From Ryuthela nishihirai (taxonomy: Eukaryota; Arthropoda; Arachnida; Araneae; Heptathelidae), in the NCBI GenBank assembly GCA_038380435.1, contig JAWZYU010000028.1:43707095-43771094 (forward strand): a stretch of DNA of 64,000 nt, read 5' to 3'. The notes beneath the pieces are model-generated. The model did no database searches. It was not told the origin of the DNA and worked only from the letters and a program-made list of their open reading frames with translations. This document shows, in pieces, positions 54,112 to 64,000 of the stretch; within the stretch, counting starts at the first letter, position 1, and each line of letters starts with the position of its first letter. A program made the translations under genes and the position numbers.

Positions 54112-54860
54112 ATTTTGGGTTGTTGGGTTGGTTTATCTGCGAGCCATACTTTTTTTCCCCCAATGGGGTAAATGGCCAGGTCACAAGGACTCCAAGGGCT
54201 CAGAGAAGGTTGTGGAGGGAACCCACTGTACAGCTGTTGGGAGATAGATAGTAGACTCCCGCTAAGGCCATCAAGCGTGTCCTTTAGCGTGCATAATGTA
54301 TGACTCTCCTGCACATGGACCGCGGCTTTACGTCTCATCCGACGGATGGTGACCTTTCCGAAACAATCGATGTCCGTTTTCTGGTCGAGGGCAAAGTGGG
54401 AGCTTGGCGGAGATAAATCTGAATGCTGACCCAGCTAGGTTGGGTTGTTTTACCTCTGAACGGCACTTTTTTGCACGCCATGGGCTAAATGACCAGGTTA
54501 CAAGAACCCCGAATGCTCAGAGAAGGCTGGGGGAGGGGACCCACTGGAACAGCTGTTGAGAGACAGATATTAGCCTTCCGTCAAGGTCATCCAGCGTGTC
54601 AATTGCCATCCAGTGCGTCAGTTCTTTAACGTGCACAGGGTGTGGCTCTTCCATACACGGGCCAACGGTTTAACGTCCCATCCGACGGACGGCGTCCATA
54701 CCAAGCACATCGGTGTCCCCTACTGAACGTGGGCAGGGAGGGGAATTTTGCGGAGTTAAATCTCAACGCTGATCCAGCTGAGACTCGAACCTAGGAACAA
54801 CATATTACGAGCCTGGCGCACTACCGACTGAGCCACGCCCGCCCCGGTCCAGCTAGGACT
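54112..54860 (-). mobile_element. Old SINE-A interrupted by a young SINE-A
   Basis: Diverged reverse copy at 54112-54439, resuming as CCAGCTAGGACTCGAACTGG at 54849. Confidence 0.78.
54431..54857 (-). mobile_element. SINE-A, full length, nested
   Basis: Reverse insertion at 54440-54848 with CCAGCTAGG on each side. A small internal duplication (CCATCCAGCGTGTCAATTG then CCATCCAGTGCGTC) makes it slightly longer. Confidence 0.88.
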
Positions 54861-54884
54861 CGAACTGGATAGTAAGGCATTCGC

Positions 54885-55070
54885 GTGAGATGCCACTCAC
54901 TTTAAAATAACCTCTGGGACAAAAACAAAAAACGCACTTGATTGTCTTAAGACAGGTGCATATTTTTTTGCCCTTAAGGCAGGAACACATTTTGTTTCTC
55001 GGGCTGCAAATTCTGTATCAGTCTTTCAGCAAGTCACTTCTTTAACTGTAAACAATGGCGCAGGAATTGG
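54885..55070 (+). repeat. Duplicated segment, copy 1 (partner 55635-55825)
   Basis: CCACTCACTTTAAAATAACC, a GTC/GGCTTTAAGACA-type word and CAGTCTTTCARCAWGTCA then CTGTAAACAATRGC occur in the same order in both segments. The copies have diverged. Confidence 0.7.
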
Positions 55071-55111
55071 TAGTGGGGGAGGGGGGCAGTGTCAATGGGC
55101 TTGAATCTTCT

Positions 55112-55452
55112 TTATTATAGTCACTTTATTAAAAACACAGAAATAAAATTTTAATTTTTGAAATAAATTTCAAAATATTCCATACATATTAATTAAAATA
55201 TAATTTTATTCTGTAATTTCCAATAGGATTGGATTGTTTTACCTCTGAGCGGCACTTTTTTGCACACCATGGGCTAAATGGCCAGGCCACAAGGACCCCG
55301 AAGGCTCAGAGAAGGTTGTGGGGAGGGGACCCACTGGAACAGCTGTTGGGAGACAGATGGTAGCCTCCCGTCAAGGCCATCCAGCGTGTTCTTTAACGTG
55401 CACAGGGTATGGCTCTCCCGCACACGGGGCCACGGCTTAACGTCCCATCCGA
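55112..55452. repeat. Duplicated segment with SINE, copy 2
   Basis: Partner of 52584-52925. Here the SINE has a full target duplication, so this locus is the likely donor. Confidence 0.88.
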
Positions 55453-55611
55453 CGGAAGGTAGCCTTTTCAAGCCCATCCCCTACTGACCGTGGGCAGGGC
55501 GGGGAATTTTTGCGGAGATAAATCTCAATGCTGACCCAGCTGGGACTCGAACCTGGGAACTACAGATTACGAGCCTGGCGCGCTACCGACTGAGTCCCAT
55601 TTCCAATAGGA
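55216..55611 (-). mobile_element. SINE-A, nearly full length
   Basis: Reverse insertion at about 55229-55598 with ATTTCCAATAGGA on both sides. The outermost head bases are lost (ends CTACCGACTGAG). Confidence 0.9.
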
Positions 55612-55634
55612 ATTTGATAGTAAAATAAATATAT

Positions 55635-55825
55635 TTGAGTGTAATCCCACTCACTTTAAAATAACCTGTCTAACCGCAACAACAACAAGAGCAGCAAAAA
55701 AACCCCTCACTGTGTGGCTTTAAGACATTGAAGAGGGAAACAGGTTTCCCTGGGGCCGCATACGATGGGCCAGTCTTTCAACATGTCAGTTCTGTAAACA
55801 ATAGCACAAGAGTTATTTAGAGCAG
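55635..55825 (+). repeat. Duplicated segment, copy 2 (partner 54885-55070)
   Basis: See the partner. This copy runs directly into a hAT-type end, CAGTGGTTCTCAACC, at 55831. Confidence 0.7.
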
Positions 55826-55830
55826 TGGTT

Positions 55831-55852
55831 CTCAACCTTTTATGCTTCACGT
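55831..55852 (+). mobile_element. hAT-type end fragment
   Basis: CAGTGGTTCTCAACC followed by TTTTATGCTTCACG matches the element ends at 6488-6515. It is cut off by an FB1 insertion. Confidence 0.7.
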
Positions 55853-56297
55853 ACAGTCGCTCAAAAAAGTATCCGAACAATATGGTTGATTATAGAATTC
55901 TGAAAAAATATCTGGCAACGATTTTTTTTGAAATTAGTAATCTGGCAACCTTCGTGTCACGTGACACGAAGGTTGCCAGATCATTAATTTCTAAAAAAAT
56001 CGTTGCCAGATATTTTTTCTAATTTCTGTAATCAACCATAGCGTTCGGATACTTTTTTGAGCGACTATAGCTGGTCATATTATTTTGATACTAGATCGTG
56101 TGGGTTCACTCACGGAAATATTGAGCGTGTGCAGTTACCATTCACAGCAAACTGTAGCGTGTGCAGTTACTGCACACGCTCCAGTTTGCTGTGAACGGTA
56201 ACTGGAGCGTGTACAGTTGCTGTACACGCTCCAGATATTTTTCCTGAATTCTGTAATTAACCATAGTGTTGGGATACTTTTTTGAGCGACTCTACCT
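55852..56297. mobile_element. Composite FB1 foldback element
   Basis: It starts TACAGTCGCTCAAAAAAGTA, has a full simple palindrome to about 56070 and then a second half like 12020-12335. The second half has hairpins GAGCGTGTGCAGTTACTG / CACACGCTC and GGAGCGTGTACAGTTGC / TGTACACGCTCC. It ends GAGCGACTCTA. Confidence 0.85.
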
Positions 56298-57120
56298 AAA
56301 GCCAATCTTAATGTGATGGTTCAAAAATAGAGAATGCATTTCATTTGAATACTTTTGAGATTAACATTTAACCTTAAATCTAACTCTAGAAATCCAATAA
56401 GAATTTTCTAAATTTGACAACATTGGTTGGCCTTTTTTGAAATCTGGGATTGCAAACGAGCTTTTTTCTTTTTGATCGTTCACTGATGTCGTACTTTGTT
56501 AACATTCACTAATTAGGATCGGATCACTGAACTTCATCGCTACTTTACTCTCTAGAGCTCTCTTTGCTAACGCCGAAGTGTCAACTCGGCAAACAAAGTT
56601 CAACTGAATCTACGGATTGTTAAGAGCGTTAACTTAACAACTAACAACGCCGCTGAAAAGGTTCCTTTTGGAAGAAATTTGTCTTGGCAAGCTTTCAACT
56701 TCTTTTCTTCAATGCTTCAAACAATGCCATTGAAGTATATACATATATATATAAATGAACGCCTCATGACGATACTAGGCGACCTTAATATTTTCCAAGA
56801 CAAGAACCTTTCTTGTCAAAAGCTAAAAGTAACGCAAAACACAAGGGAGAGACAGTTAACTGTGGCAATGGTAATAACGTGCTTTTAAATAAGCACCCTG
56901 TCAGCTTGAACAACTTCGAAATACATTAATTCGTTCTTCTCTTCATTTACTATGCATGAGACGTAGCTGCGAGGTGCGTTCCGTCGTCACTCCTTCGGGG
57001 AAGAGAAAAGAAACTCAGAAACACAACGCACACGGTGAAACACCCTTGATCTTGCTGCACTCAGCACCAAGATTCAACTTCTTGTGCAGATGTAACGATT
57101 TAAAGATGAGATGTGAAGCA
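56298..57120. other. No recognised feature
   Basis: Unique-looking DNA; short TATATA run at 56740. No gene supported. Confidence 0.4.
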
Positions 57121-57154
57121 TCAGCAGCAACATCTCTCTGGATCCTTATTTGTT

Positions 57155-57318
57155 TGAGGAGGAGGAGGAAGAATAAGAGGAAGAGGGAAAGAAGATGAGA
57201 AGGAGAAAAAAAGAAGAGGAGGAAGAGGAGAGGGGGGGGAGGGAGGGAGGAGGAAGAAGAGGCGAAGGAAGAGGAGAAGGAGGAGGAAGAGGAGAAGGAA
57301 GAGGAGGAGGAGAAGCAT
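57155..57318 (+). repeat. Purine-rich (GAGGA)n tract
   Basis: GGAGGAGGAAGAAGAGG-type simple sequence. The acidic and proline-rich open frames across it are artefacts of composition. Confidence 0.85.
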
Positions 57319-57633
57319 TATTGAATTTTGTTGTTTCTGCCCAGAAGGAGTTAAGATGTTTGCTTTTTCCACTCTCTGTGAAACATGTCTGCAATTTTGA
57401 TGAATTGAATTGAATTTTCGGTACTAAACTGTACGATAGCTCGAAGCAGCCGAAGAATGTTAGTTTTTCTCATTGATAAAATTATGATTTTTTTTGGGGG
57501 GGGGTGTAAGTATGGGAAATTATGCTTTACCACGTGAATCGGCAGAATGAGAAGAATAAGATTTTTGTACCGAATTTGTGTTCTCAGAATCCAAATTTAT
57601 GTCAACTGATTACCACAGAGATCTGATTACACG

Positions 57634-57762
57634 GGAACCGATTCAATTTTTTGGGTTCAGTACTTTTATCTGTGTGCTGTAGTTTACAGCACACAGATAA
57701 ATTTCAGCTAAAACTACAGCACACAGATAAAAGTACTGAACCCAAAGTATTGAATCAGTTCC
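57634..57762. mobile_element. 129-bp hairpin repeat
   Basis: 52-bp arms, perfect over the inner 33 bp (CAGTACTTTTATCTGTGTGC and on). The loop carries a third copy of ACAGCACACAGATAAA. It looks like a small MITE, though no target duplication was identified. Confidence 0.75.
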
Positions 57763-58003
57763 ATGTTATATCAAGTGACTATAGGGAATCAACGGATAGT
57801 TGGAAGCTGTCTTTCATTCAGTACTGCAAAGTTATGAAAACGAAAATATTTGATTAATAATCTTGGTATTCTGTCCACTGAAATGGAGTATAAGAATTAT
57901 TATAAATCACTTAAAGGAGTAATAAATATAGCAAAGGAGAAACATCATGTAGGGGAATTTCGAAATTGTGGCAAAACTGGTAAAAATCAATGGAATTTTG
58001 TCA
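57760..58003 (+). pseudogene. Possible LINE ORF2 linker fragment
   Basis: The frame from 57850 reads YKNYYKSLKGVINIAKEK, then a G.TGKNQWNFVNE segment. That pattern (basic helix followed by K..W..VNE) is common between endonuclease and RT in jockey-like LINEs. It is short, has stops upstream and is cut by a SINE-A fragment at 58004. Confidence 0.4.
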
Positions 58004-58150
58004 ACGAGCCTTTCCAAGCCCATCGGTGTCCCCTACTGACCAGTGTGGAGAGTTTTGCGGAGATGAGTCTCAACGCTGACTCAGCTGGGACTCGAACCTG
58101 GGAACTGCAGATTACGAGCCTGGAGCGCTACCCACTGAGTCACCCCCGCA
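58004..58150 (-). mobile_element. SINE-A head fragment
   Basis: Reverse 5' portion only: CCTTTCCAAGCCCATCGGTG to GAGTCACCCCCGC. The tail is missing. Confidence 0.8.
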
Positions 58151-59135
58151 GTACCAAAGTTGAGTGCCCACCTTAGCCAACTTCACACGCCTTCAGTTCT
58201 CAGCGAAACTACTACCTTCATTCTTGATGATGATTTTAAAACCCCAAACAAATTCTAAAATGTTCATAACGACAAACAGCTGAAATCGCCTTTCTTGCGG
58301 CTGCACTTCTAGGAGTTGCTGGGATAACTGCCAGTCTCCTTCCGAAATTAAAATTTAACAGCCATCGGAGGATCCTACCGCACCACATTTTCAGCTAATC
58401 ATAGATAAAAGGTGTGCAGATGATATCGAGAAGCAAACTGTCAAACCGAAAGGCGGGGAGACGACGTTCTCTTAGGAATTCCCCGGGGAACCATTAAGTG
58501 AGGGGTTTGCGAAGTATCCCTGAAAGTCTCTCTAAATTCCTCTGAGTCACGAAATGCTTCATTTCCAGAGAGAAGGCCATTTAAAGTGGATCGATAATCC
58601 ATGTCGTGTAATAAGGCCTAAGGGATGATGTCATATCTAATATATATATATACCCATCGATTGCTTGGAGTCGATAGAGAGAGGATTGATTCAGGGGTGG
58701 ATGCACGATTGTAGTGAATTACTTTCTCTAATAGACCAACTTGTCATCAACTAATGCAAGGTTGTGAGCTATATTGATGAGCTCTCAAGAAGCTCTATTT
58801 TTTTTTGCGAGTATGATGGCGTGTCAAATGACCCAAAATTATCTGTCTTCTTTTACAGTGTAGGCTTTTTTTATATATATATTCGTGGTGTAGGTTTCAT
58901 ATCACAAAAAGTTTTGTAATAATAGGTTTAATATCGTAATGACTTTGATCGTATTAATTGCAATGCAAAAATTAATGACATTGTAAAACAGTAGAGTACA
59001 CCAGATGTTATTTGTAAAGTTCTAAGTATGTTTGGATAAATCATGCTGAAACGAAAGAGAGGAATGATAACTGCAGATCGTAATATAGTTAAGTATATAC
59101 TGGTTTGATTTATTGATGGAAATAAGTTTAGTTTT
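58151..59135. other. No recognised feature
   Basis: Unique-looking DNA with short TATATA runs at 58640 and 58873. Confidence 0.4.
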
Positions 59136-59533
59136 CACTGATGATTCAGGGGGTGGCTCAGTCGGTAGCGCGCCAGGCTCGTAATCTGTAGTTCCCAGGT
59201 TCGAGTCCCAGCTGGGTCAGCGTTGAGATTTATCTCCGCAAAAATTCCCCGCCCTGCCCACGGTCAGTAGGGGACACTGATGGGCTTGGAAAGGCCGCCG
59301 TCCGTCGTATGGGACGTTAAGCCGTGACCCCGTGTGCGGGAGAGCCATACCCTGTGCACGTTAAAGAACACGCTGGATGGCCTTGACGGGAGGCTACCAT
59401 CTGTCTCCCAACAGCTGTTCCAGTGGGTCCCCAACCTTCTCTGAGCCTTCGGGGTCCATGTGACCTGGCCATTTAGCCCATGGTGTGCAAAAATGTGCCG
59501 CTCAGAGGTAAAACAACCGAACCCACTGATGAT
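59136..59533 (+). mobile_element. SINE-A, full length
   Basis: Insertion at 59146-59523 with CACTGATGAT on both sides. It has an 8-bp deletion in the CCCCTCCCCCAACC tract. Confidence 0.9.
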
Positions 59534-59629
59534 AACTCAGAGGTAGTTGAGATGAATTATCTGTTTAATTTATTAATTAATTTTATTAATTAAAGATATT
59601 TATATACATAGAGGCCACGATATAAATAA

Positions 59630-59805
59630 AATTCGAGGTAAGAAGTGCCATGAAACACAATCGAGAGGTAAAAATGTCAAGTTGGAGGGACAAGAGACTG
59701 GATTTCCAATGCAGTATAACATTTCCTCCTCCGTTTCTGTGTTCTCTAAAAAACATTCTTAAAAAATGCATGAAATATAAATAAGTTTAATAATTTTTGG
59801 TTCTC
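59630..59805 (+). repeat. Relative of the DNA flanking the 40-bp minisatellite
   Basis: GAAACACAATCGAG, CCAATGCAGTATAACATTTC and GCATGAAATATAAATA appear in the same order at 31405-31540. This copy has no tandem array and so may resemble the pre-expansion state. Confidence 0.6.
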
Positions 59806-59865
59806 TTTCCCTTACAAGCATTCTGAAAGGGGGGAAGGAAATGCTTCCTCCTCCTTTTGCAGAAT

Positions 59866-60270
59866 ACTAGTAAGAAGTAATATAATTGGTTGTTTTACCT
59901 CTGAGTGGTACTTTTTCACGCAATGGGCTAAATGACCAGGCTACAAAGACCCCGAAGGCTCAGAGGATTCACTAGACAGCTGTTGGGAGACAGATGGTAG
60001 CCTTCCTTCAAGGCCATCCAGAGTGATCTTTAATGTTCACAGGGTATAACTCTCTTGCATACGAAACCACGGCTTAACGTCCCATCCGATGGAAGGCGGC
60101 CTTTCCTAGCCTATCGGTGTTCCCTACTGACCATGGGCAGGGCGGGGAGTTTTGCGAAGATAAATCTCAACGCTCACCCAGCTGGGACTCGAACCTGGGA
60201 ACTGTAGATTACGAGACTGGCGCATTACCGACTGAGCCATCCCCGCCCCAGTAACTTAGTAAGAAGAAAT
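59866..60270 (-). mobile_element. SINE-A, full length, diverged
   Basis: Reverse copy at about 59888-60248 with the flanking words TAGTAAGAAGTAATA / TAGTAAGAAGAAATA. The tail has a deletion between CTCAGAG and CACTAGACAGC. Confidence 0.85.
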
Positions 60271-60497
60271 AATTTAGATCCATGCCTGTGTACTTACATA
60301 GGTCTTCCAGAAACAGCCATGGACCAGGGAGTTTCATCCAGACCGTGTAATTTAGTCCTATAAACCCTTATATAGCTGTTGATTTCGGCTGCTGCAGGCC
60401 AATTCTAATGAAGTCGTGTTTGTCAGTGTCCATCCAATGCATTGCAGGTTCTCTCTTTTCTCTGAAGCCCTTAAGCATATATTGTTCATAACTCTAT

Positions 60498-60914
60498 TCA
60501 CCAATCTGTAGGGGGCGGGGGTGGCTCAGTCGGTAGTGCGCCAGGCTCGTAATCTGTAGTTCCCAGGTTCGAGTCCCAGCTGGGTCAGCGTTGAGATTTA
60601 TCTCCGCAAAAATTCCCCGTCCTGCCCACGGTCAGTAGGGGACACCGATGGGCTTGGAAAGGCCGCCGTCCGTCGGATGGGACGTTAAGCCGTGGCCCCG
60701 TGTGCAGGAGAGCCATACCCTGTGCACGTTAAAGAACACGCTGGATGGCCTTGACGGGAGTCTGCCATCTGTCTCCCAACAGCTGTTCCAGTGGGTCCCC
60801 TCCCCCCAACCTTCTCTGAGCCTTCGGGGTCCTTGTGACCTGGCCATTTAGCTCATGGTGTGCAAAAAAGTGCCGCTCAGAGGTAATACAATCCAATCCA
60901 ATCACCAAACTGTA
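60498..60914 (+). mobile_element. SINE-A, full length, young
   Basis: Insertion at 60511-60901 with TCACCAATCTGTA / TCACCAAACTGTA on the two sides. Confidence 0.92.
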
Positions 60915-60984
60915 ATGCGGCATGGTGGCAACATGGCCAAACCAACGCAGTCTCTTCCTGTACAGGATACTACTCAATAGTGGT

Positions 60985-61292
60985 TGATGACTCCGTCTAC
61001 AATTCGAGTCCCAATTATGCCAGAGTTGAGATTTATCTCCCTAAACACCCACCTTGGCCATCGATGGACTTGGAAAAGCCGCAGCTCCGTGTGTAGTAGA
61101 ATCTACCCTGTTAGCAGCCGTCCGTCGGATGGGACGTTAAGCCGTGGTTACGTATCCACGAGAGTTATTCCTGTGCATGGTAAAGAACAAATTGGATAGC
61201 CTTGACGGGAGGCTACCATCTGTCTCCTGATAGCTGTCCAGTGGATGTCCCTTTTCTAGACTTCTATGAGACCTTGGGGTCCTTGTGACCTG
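60985..61292 (+). mobile_element. SINE-A, old fragment
   Basis: Diverged copy without a proper head: TTGAGATTTATCTCCCTAAA, a central domain, and a tail to CTTGTGACCTGG where the next copy begins. Confidence 0.75.
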
Positions 61293-61692
61293 GGGACAAG
61301 AGTGGCCCAGCCGGTTGCGCGCCAGGCTCGTATTCTGTAGTTCCCGGGTTCGAGTCCCAACTGGGTTAGCGTTGAGATTTATTTCCGCAAAATTCCCCGC
61401 CCTGCCCACTGTCAGTAGGGAACATTAATGGGCTTGGAAAGGCCGCCGTCCGTCGGATGGGACGTTAAGTCGTGGCCCCGTGTGTGGGAGAGTCATAACA
61501 TCCGATGTTAAAGAATTGGATTTGATGAATTAAATTGGATAATGGATGACCATGACGGGAAGCTCACAACAACAGTTGTTCCAGTGGGTCTCCTCCCCCA
61601 ACATTCTCTAAGATTTCGGGGTCCTTGTGACCTGGCCATTTTGCCCATGGTGTGCAAAAAAGTATCGCTCAAAAGTAAAACAACCCAATCCA
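61293..61692 (+). mobile_element. SINE-A, full length, diverged
   Basis: Head AGAGTGGCCCAGCCGGTTGC, B box GGTTCGAGTCCC, central domain and tail. The junction of central domain and tail is altered (AAAGAATTGGATTTGATGAA). Confidence 0.85.
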
Positions 61693-62300
61693 GTGTTTTT
61701 TAACTCTTTCGTCTTGGCGATACGTTTGTGAAATAGTCCATTAATGAAGACCCACCTATGAAAAAAAGTCAATATTTTAATTATAGTAAACGTCTTAAAA
61801 TTGAATTAATTTTAAGGAAACGCATATTAAACTCAACACTTGGCAAAAAGAAATCAATAAAATCACAATGAAAAATTGTAAAAAAGTACGAAAGTACAAA
61901 CTGTTATATAGTAGTATTACTCTTAAATTTTCCTGACTCACTGGTCTTTATCTATGAGAACTGTCAAAGCATTAACTGCGCAGTCTCATAGTCTCTCCAT
62001 CACTCCTCTTCTTGTTCTCACAGTAGTCCATTTTCAGTAGCGGTTTCAAAGTGTGCGGAGTAAAAGCCCCTCTCTCCTCCAACAAAAAATGGCGCAGTTT
62101 TGAGGGCGACATCTTAGTGATTGGATGCAGGGTCGAATCTAGGGGGTAGCGGGCAAGAAGGCCGTGCCCCTCCCCCCTCTGTTAATGCTAGTAAAGGTAA
62201 TGGAGGATAAAAATGATTCCTTTAAATTTGTTACTCTTTTTATTAGGGATCTTTGTCAAAAAGTTTCAATATCTCCTTCCTTAAGTTGGGAGTGTGGCCG
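61693..62300. other. No recognised feature
   Basis: AT-rich DNA; no gene or repeat recognised. Confidence 0.4.
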
Positions 62301-62329
62301 GGGTCATTACGTTAATCCGTCCGTGAGGA

Positions 62330-62820
62330 AAAAAAAAAAGTAAGCTGATTTGTGGGAGAAGAAAAGTAAGTTCGTTTGGGCTACAAAAAAGGAAGTTCGT
62401 CTGGGCGGCAAAAAAAGAAAGGTCACTTTGGAACTGCAAAAAGTAAGCTGATTTGTGGGAGAAGAAAAGTAAGTTCGTTTGGGCTGCAAAAAAGGAAGTT
62501 CGTCTGGGCGGCAAAAAAGGAAGTTCGTTTAGGGCGGCAAAAAGTGAGTTCGTTTAGGGCGGAAAGAAGTAATCCCATCTGGTGCGGCAAAAAGTAAATT
62601 TAGTTGAGGAGACAGAAAAAAGTGAGTCCGTTTGAAATGACAAAAAAGTGAGTTCGTTAGGGCGGGGAAAAAGTAAGTTAATTTGGGGCAGCCAAAAAAA
62701 TATGTTATTTTGGGGCGGCAAAAAAGTTATTTTTTGACGGGAAAAACTGAGTTTGTTAGGGCGGAAAAAGGTAAGTTCGTCTGGGATGGTAAAAAGTAAG
62801 TTCATTTGGGGCAGCAAAAT
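62330..62820 (+). repeat. Minisatellite, about 25-30-bp unit
   Basis: Around 18 imperfect units of GGGCGGCAAAAAAGTAAGTT + CGTTT. One block is duplicated (AAGTAAGCTGATTTGTGGGA at about 62338 and 62448). Phe/Leu-rich minus-strand frames are by-products. Confidence 0.85.
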
Positions 62821-62829
62821 TTGTTTGCC

Positions 62830-63900
62830 CGGCCTGCTCCTTACAGTAGCGCCGTTGCAATGAGTTCCGTTTTCGGTAGTTGTTCACTGATCGCTTCCCC
62901 CAAACAATGAACAGCCACTCTCAGCTACCCTCCAAAAATATAACTGGAAACTTACACCCCAAGTCACAACAAACAAACTGAGGCATGCACAATGGTCTGA
63001 AACGGAAACTCCATAAATCATAAAGATTCTTACAGCGAAACAAAGACTTCAAAATCCACGAACGCGATATCGCGAGAGGTCAAGTCGAAGAGAATGCGGA
63101 GATGAAACCGAAATCGAGACAGCTTCCACAGAGGAAAAGCACGAACCCACTACTCGCTTTCAAACGCGGAATTTGTGCGTGTGGACCTCTGCTTCGAGCT
63201 CTCTTCTCGTGTCTATTAAGTTCGTGAGTAGAAGGCGCTTTACGATATTTGATTTCACGTGGGAGATTGAGACGAAGTTTAGCAACAGTTGTGATACATA
63301 TGTAATGCGAGATGAGTATGGCCATAAGCAATTGCTAACACTGTTGTCCGTTCAGTTAGAGTGTGCATTGAGAAAGGCAGAGATTGGTTCATTTCAAGGA
63401 CTATTGGCTACTGCTGGGTAAAGTTCACTCAAGCATTTAACTGCTGCAAGGAAGTTAGGGAGATCAGGCACTCACGCAGCAGGGATAACTGGCGAGGATG
63501 CTGTAGGCAAAACGGAGGCAGGGAAATGACTCTCCAACGCATGCTTAGTTACCATTTGTAATTGTATGCGTGCCGGTTTCAGTTAATTCGGCTAATTCCG
63601 TTAAATTCTGGAACTGGAGTGATCTGCCTTTACAGACGAGGTAGAGGAGGAGGAGGCGCACGTATGTACGAACCAGAGCTGGCTGATTTTATCCCAAGCT
63701 TTGGCAAAGTTCGTAAACCAGTTAGTAGTGTCTATTTGTAGTTCTCTGATTGAGTTGGGGAGATGGGTATAAATCGAAGCTACCGGAATTGTGTTATTTG
63801 TGACTGTTGTATTTTTTTTTTGCTAAATGAGGAAACGTTTACAGTAAAAGAGGTGGGGAGGAATGGCAAAGGAATTGAATTGTTTTGTGGAAATTACTGG
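62830..63900. other. No recognised feature
   Basis: GC-richer, repeat-poor DNA. The open frame at 63173-63421 has no recognised domain. A host exon is possible but unsupported. Confidence 0.4.
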
Positions 63901-63907
63901 CGTAATG

Positions 63908-64000
63908 TACAGTCGCTCAAAAAATATCCGAACACTATGGTTGATTACAGAATTCAGAAAAAATATCTGGCAACGATTTTTTTTATAAATTAGTGATCTG
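63908..64000. mobile_element. FB1 foldback MITE, left arm (cut by window end)
   Basis: TACAGTCGCTCAAAAAATAT followed by the conserved TATCTGGCAACGATTTTTTT block. The right arm would lie beyond the window. Confidence 0.88.

Noticed and set aside
57121..57413. Acidic (EEEEE/GGRGEG) ORF and its proline-rich complement
   Set aside because: Caused by a simple GAGGA tract.
62281..62817. Phe-rich ORFs on the minus strand
   Set aside because: They follow the minisatellite unit and have no independent support.

Overview
The window is non-coding eukaryotic DNA, almost entirely built from transposable elements and tandem repeats. It has no operons, ribosome-binding sites or long intact ORFs, and every transposon-type ORF is broken. 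The host is most likely an invertebrate, probably an arthropod and possibly a chelicerate. That rests on tRNA-derived SINEs with a conserved central domain, a non-LTR retrotransposon, a hAT transposase relic, a mariner-like hairpin MITE and a relic resembling the arthropod DUF4817 mobile-element protein. The species cannot be fixed from sequence alone.

The dominant element is one SINE family, called SINE-A here. It is about 380 bp, with a tRNA-like head carrying A and B boxes, a central domain and a conserved tail ending in GGTAAAACAACCCAACC. More than 30 copies lie on both strands. They range from old and broken to near-identical, and many have clear target-site duplications (TSDs). Two copies carry two or three tandem tails with exactly 169-bp spacing. 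A second tRNA-derived family, SINE-B (about 200 bp), occurs three times.

Layout: 1-0.5 kb, paired inverted tRNA-like units. 0.9-2.6 kb, a degenerate LINE with SINE-B insertions. 2.9-4.75 kb, a minisatellite and a hAT element with an intact 8-bp TSD. 5.6-6.7 kb, nested inverted repeats and hAT debris. 7.3-16.5 kb, SINE-rich DNA with a composite foldback element and a duplicated single-copy-like segment. 17.3-18.9 kb, a MITE and a reverse-strand LINE fragment. 21.5-27.6 kb, a satellite of about 150 bp with a divergence gradient and a 1,586-bp duplication that includes a SINE. 28-32.6 kb, SINEs and a 40-bp minisatellite. 32.7-41.05 kb, an 8.4-kb array of about 45-bp units with 1,718-bp and 904-bp higher-order repeats; its left edge runs out of a SINE-A tail. 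41.05-45.7 kb, a 5' LTR and decayed internal region of an LTR retrotransposon, with no reverse transcriptase seen. 45.7-49.0 kb, an inverted duplication of a solo-LTR/SINE junction plus the intact solo LTR with its TSD. 49-61.7 kb, further SINEs, foldbacks and duplications. 62.3-62.8 kb, a last minisatellite.

No host gene is established. One 80-nt segment at 53.46 kb has good splice-site context and an open frame and is offered only as a possible exon. The main interest is repeat biology: multi-tail SINEs, apparent birth of a long minisatellite from a SINE tail, and recombination through repeats.
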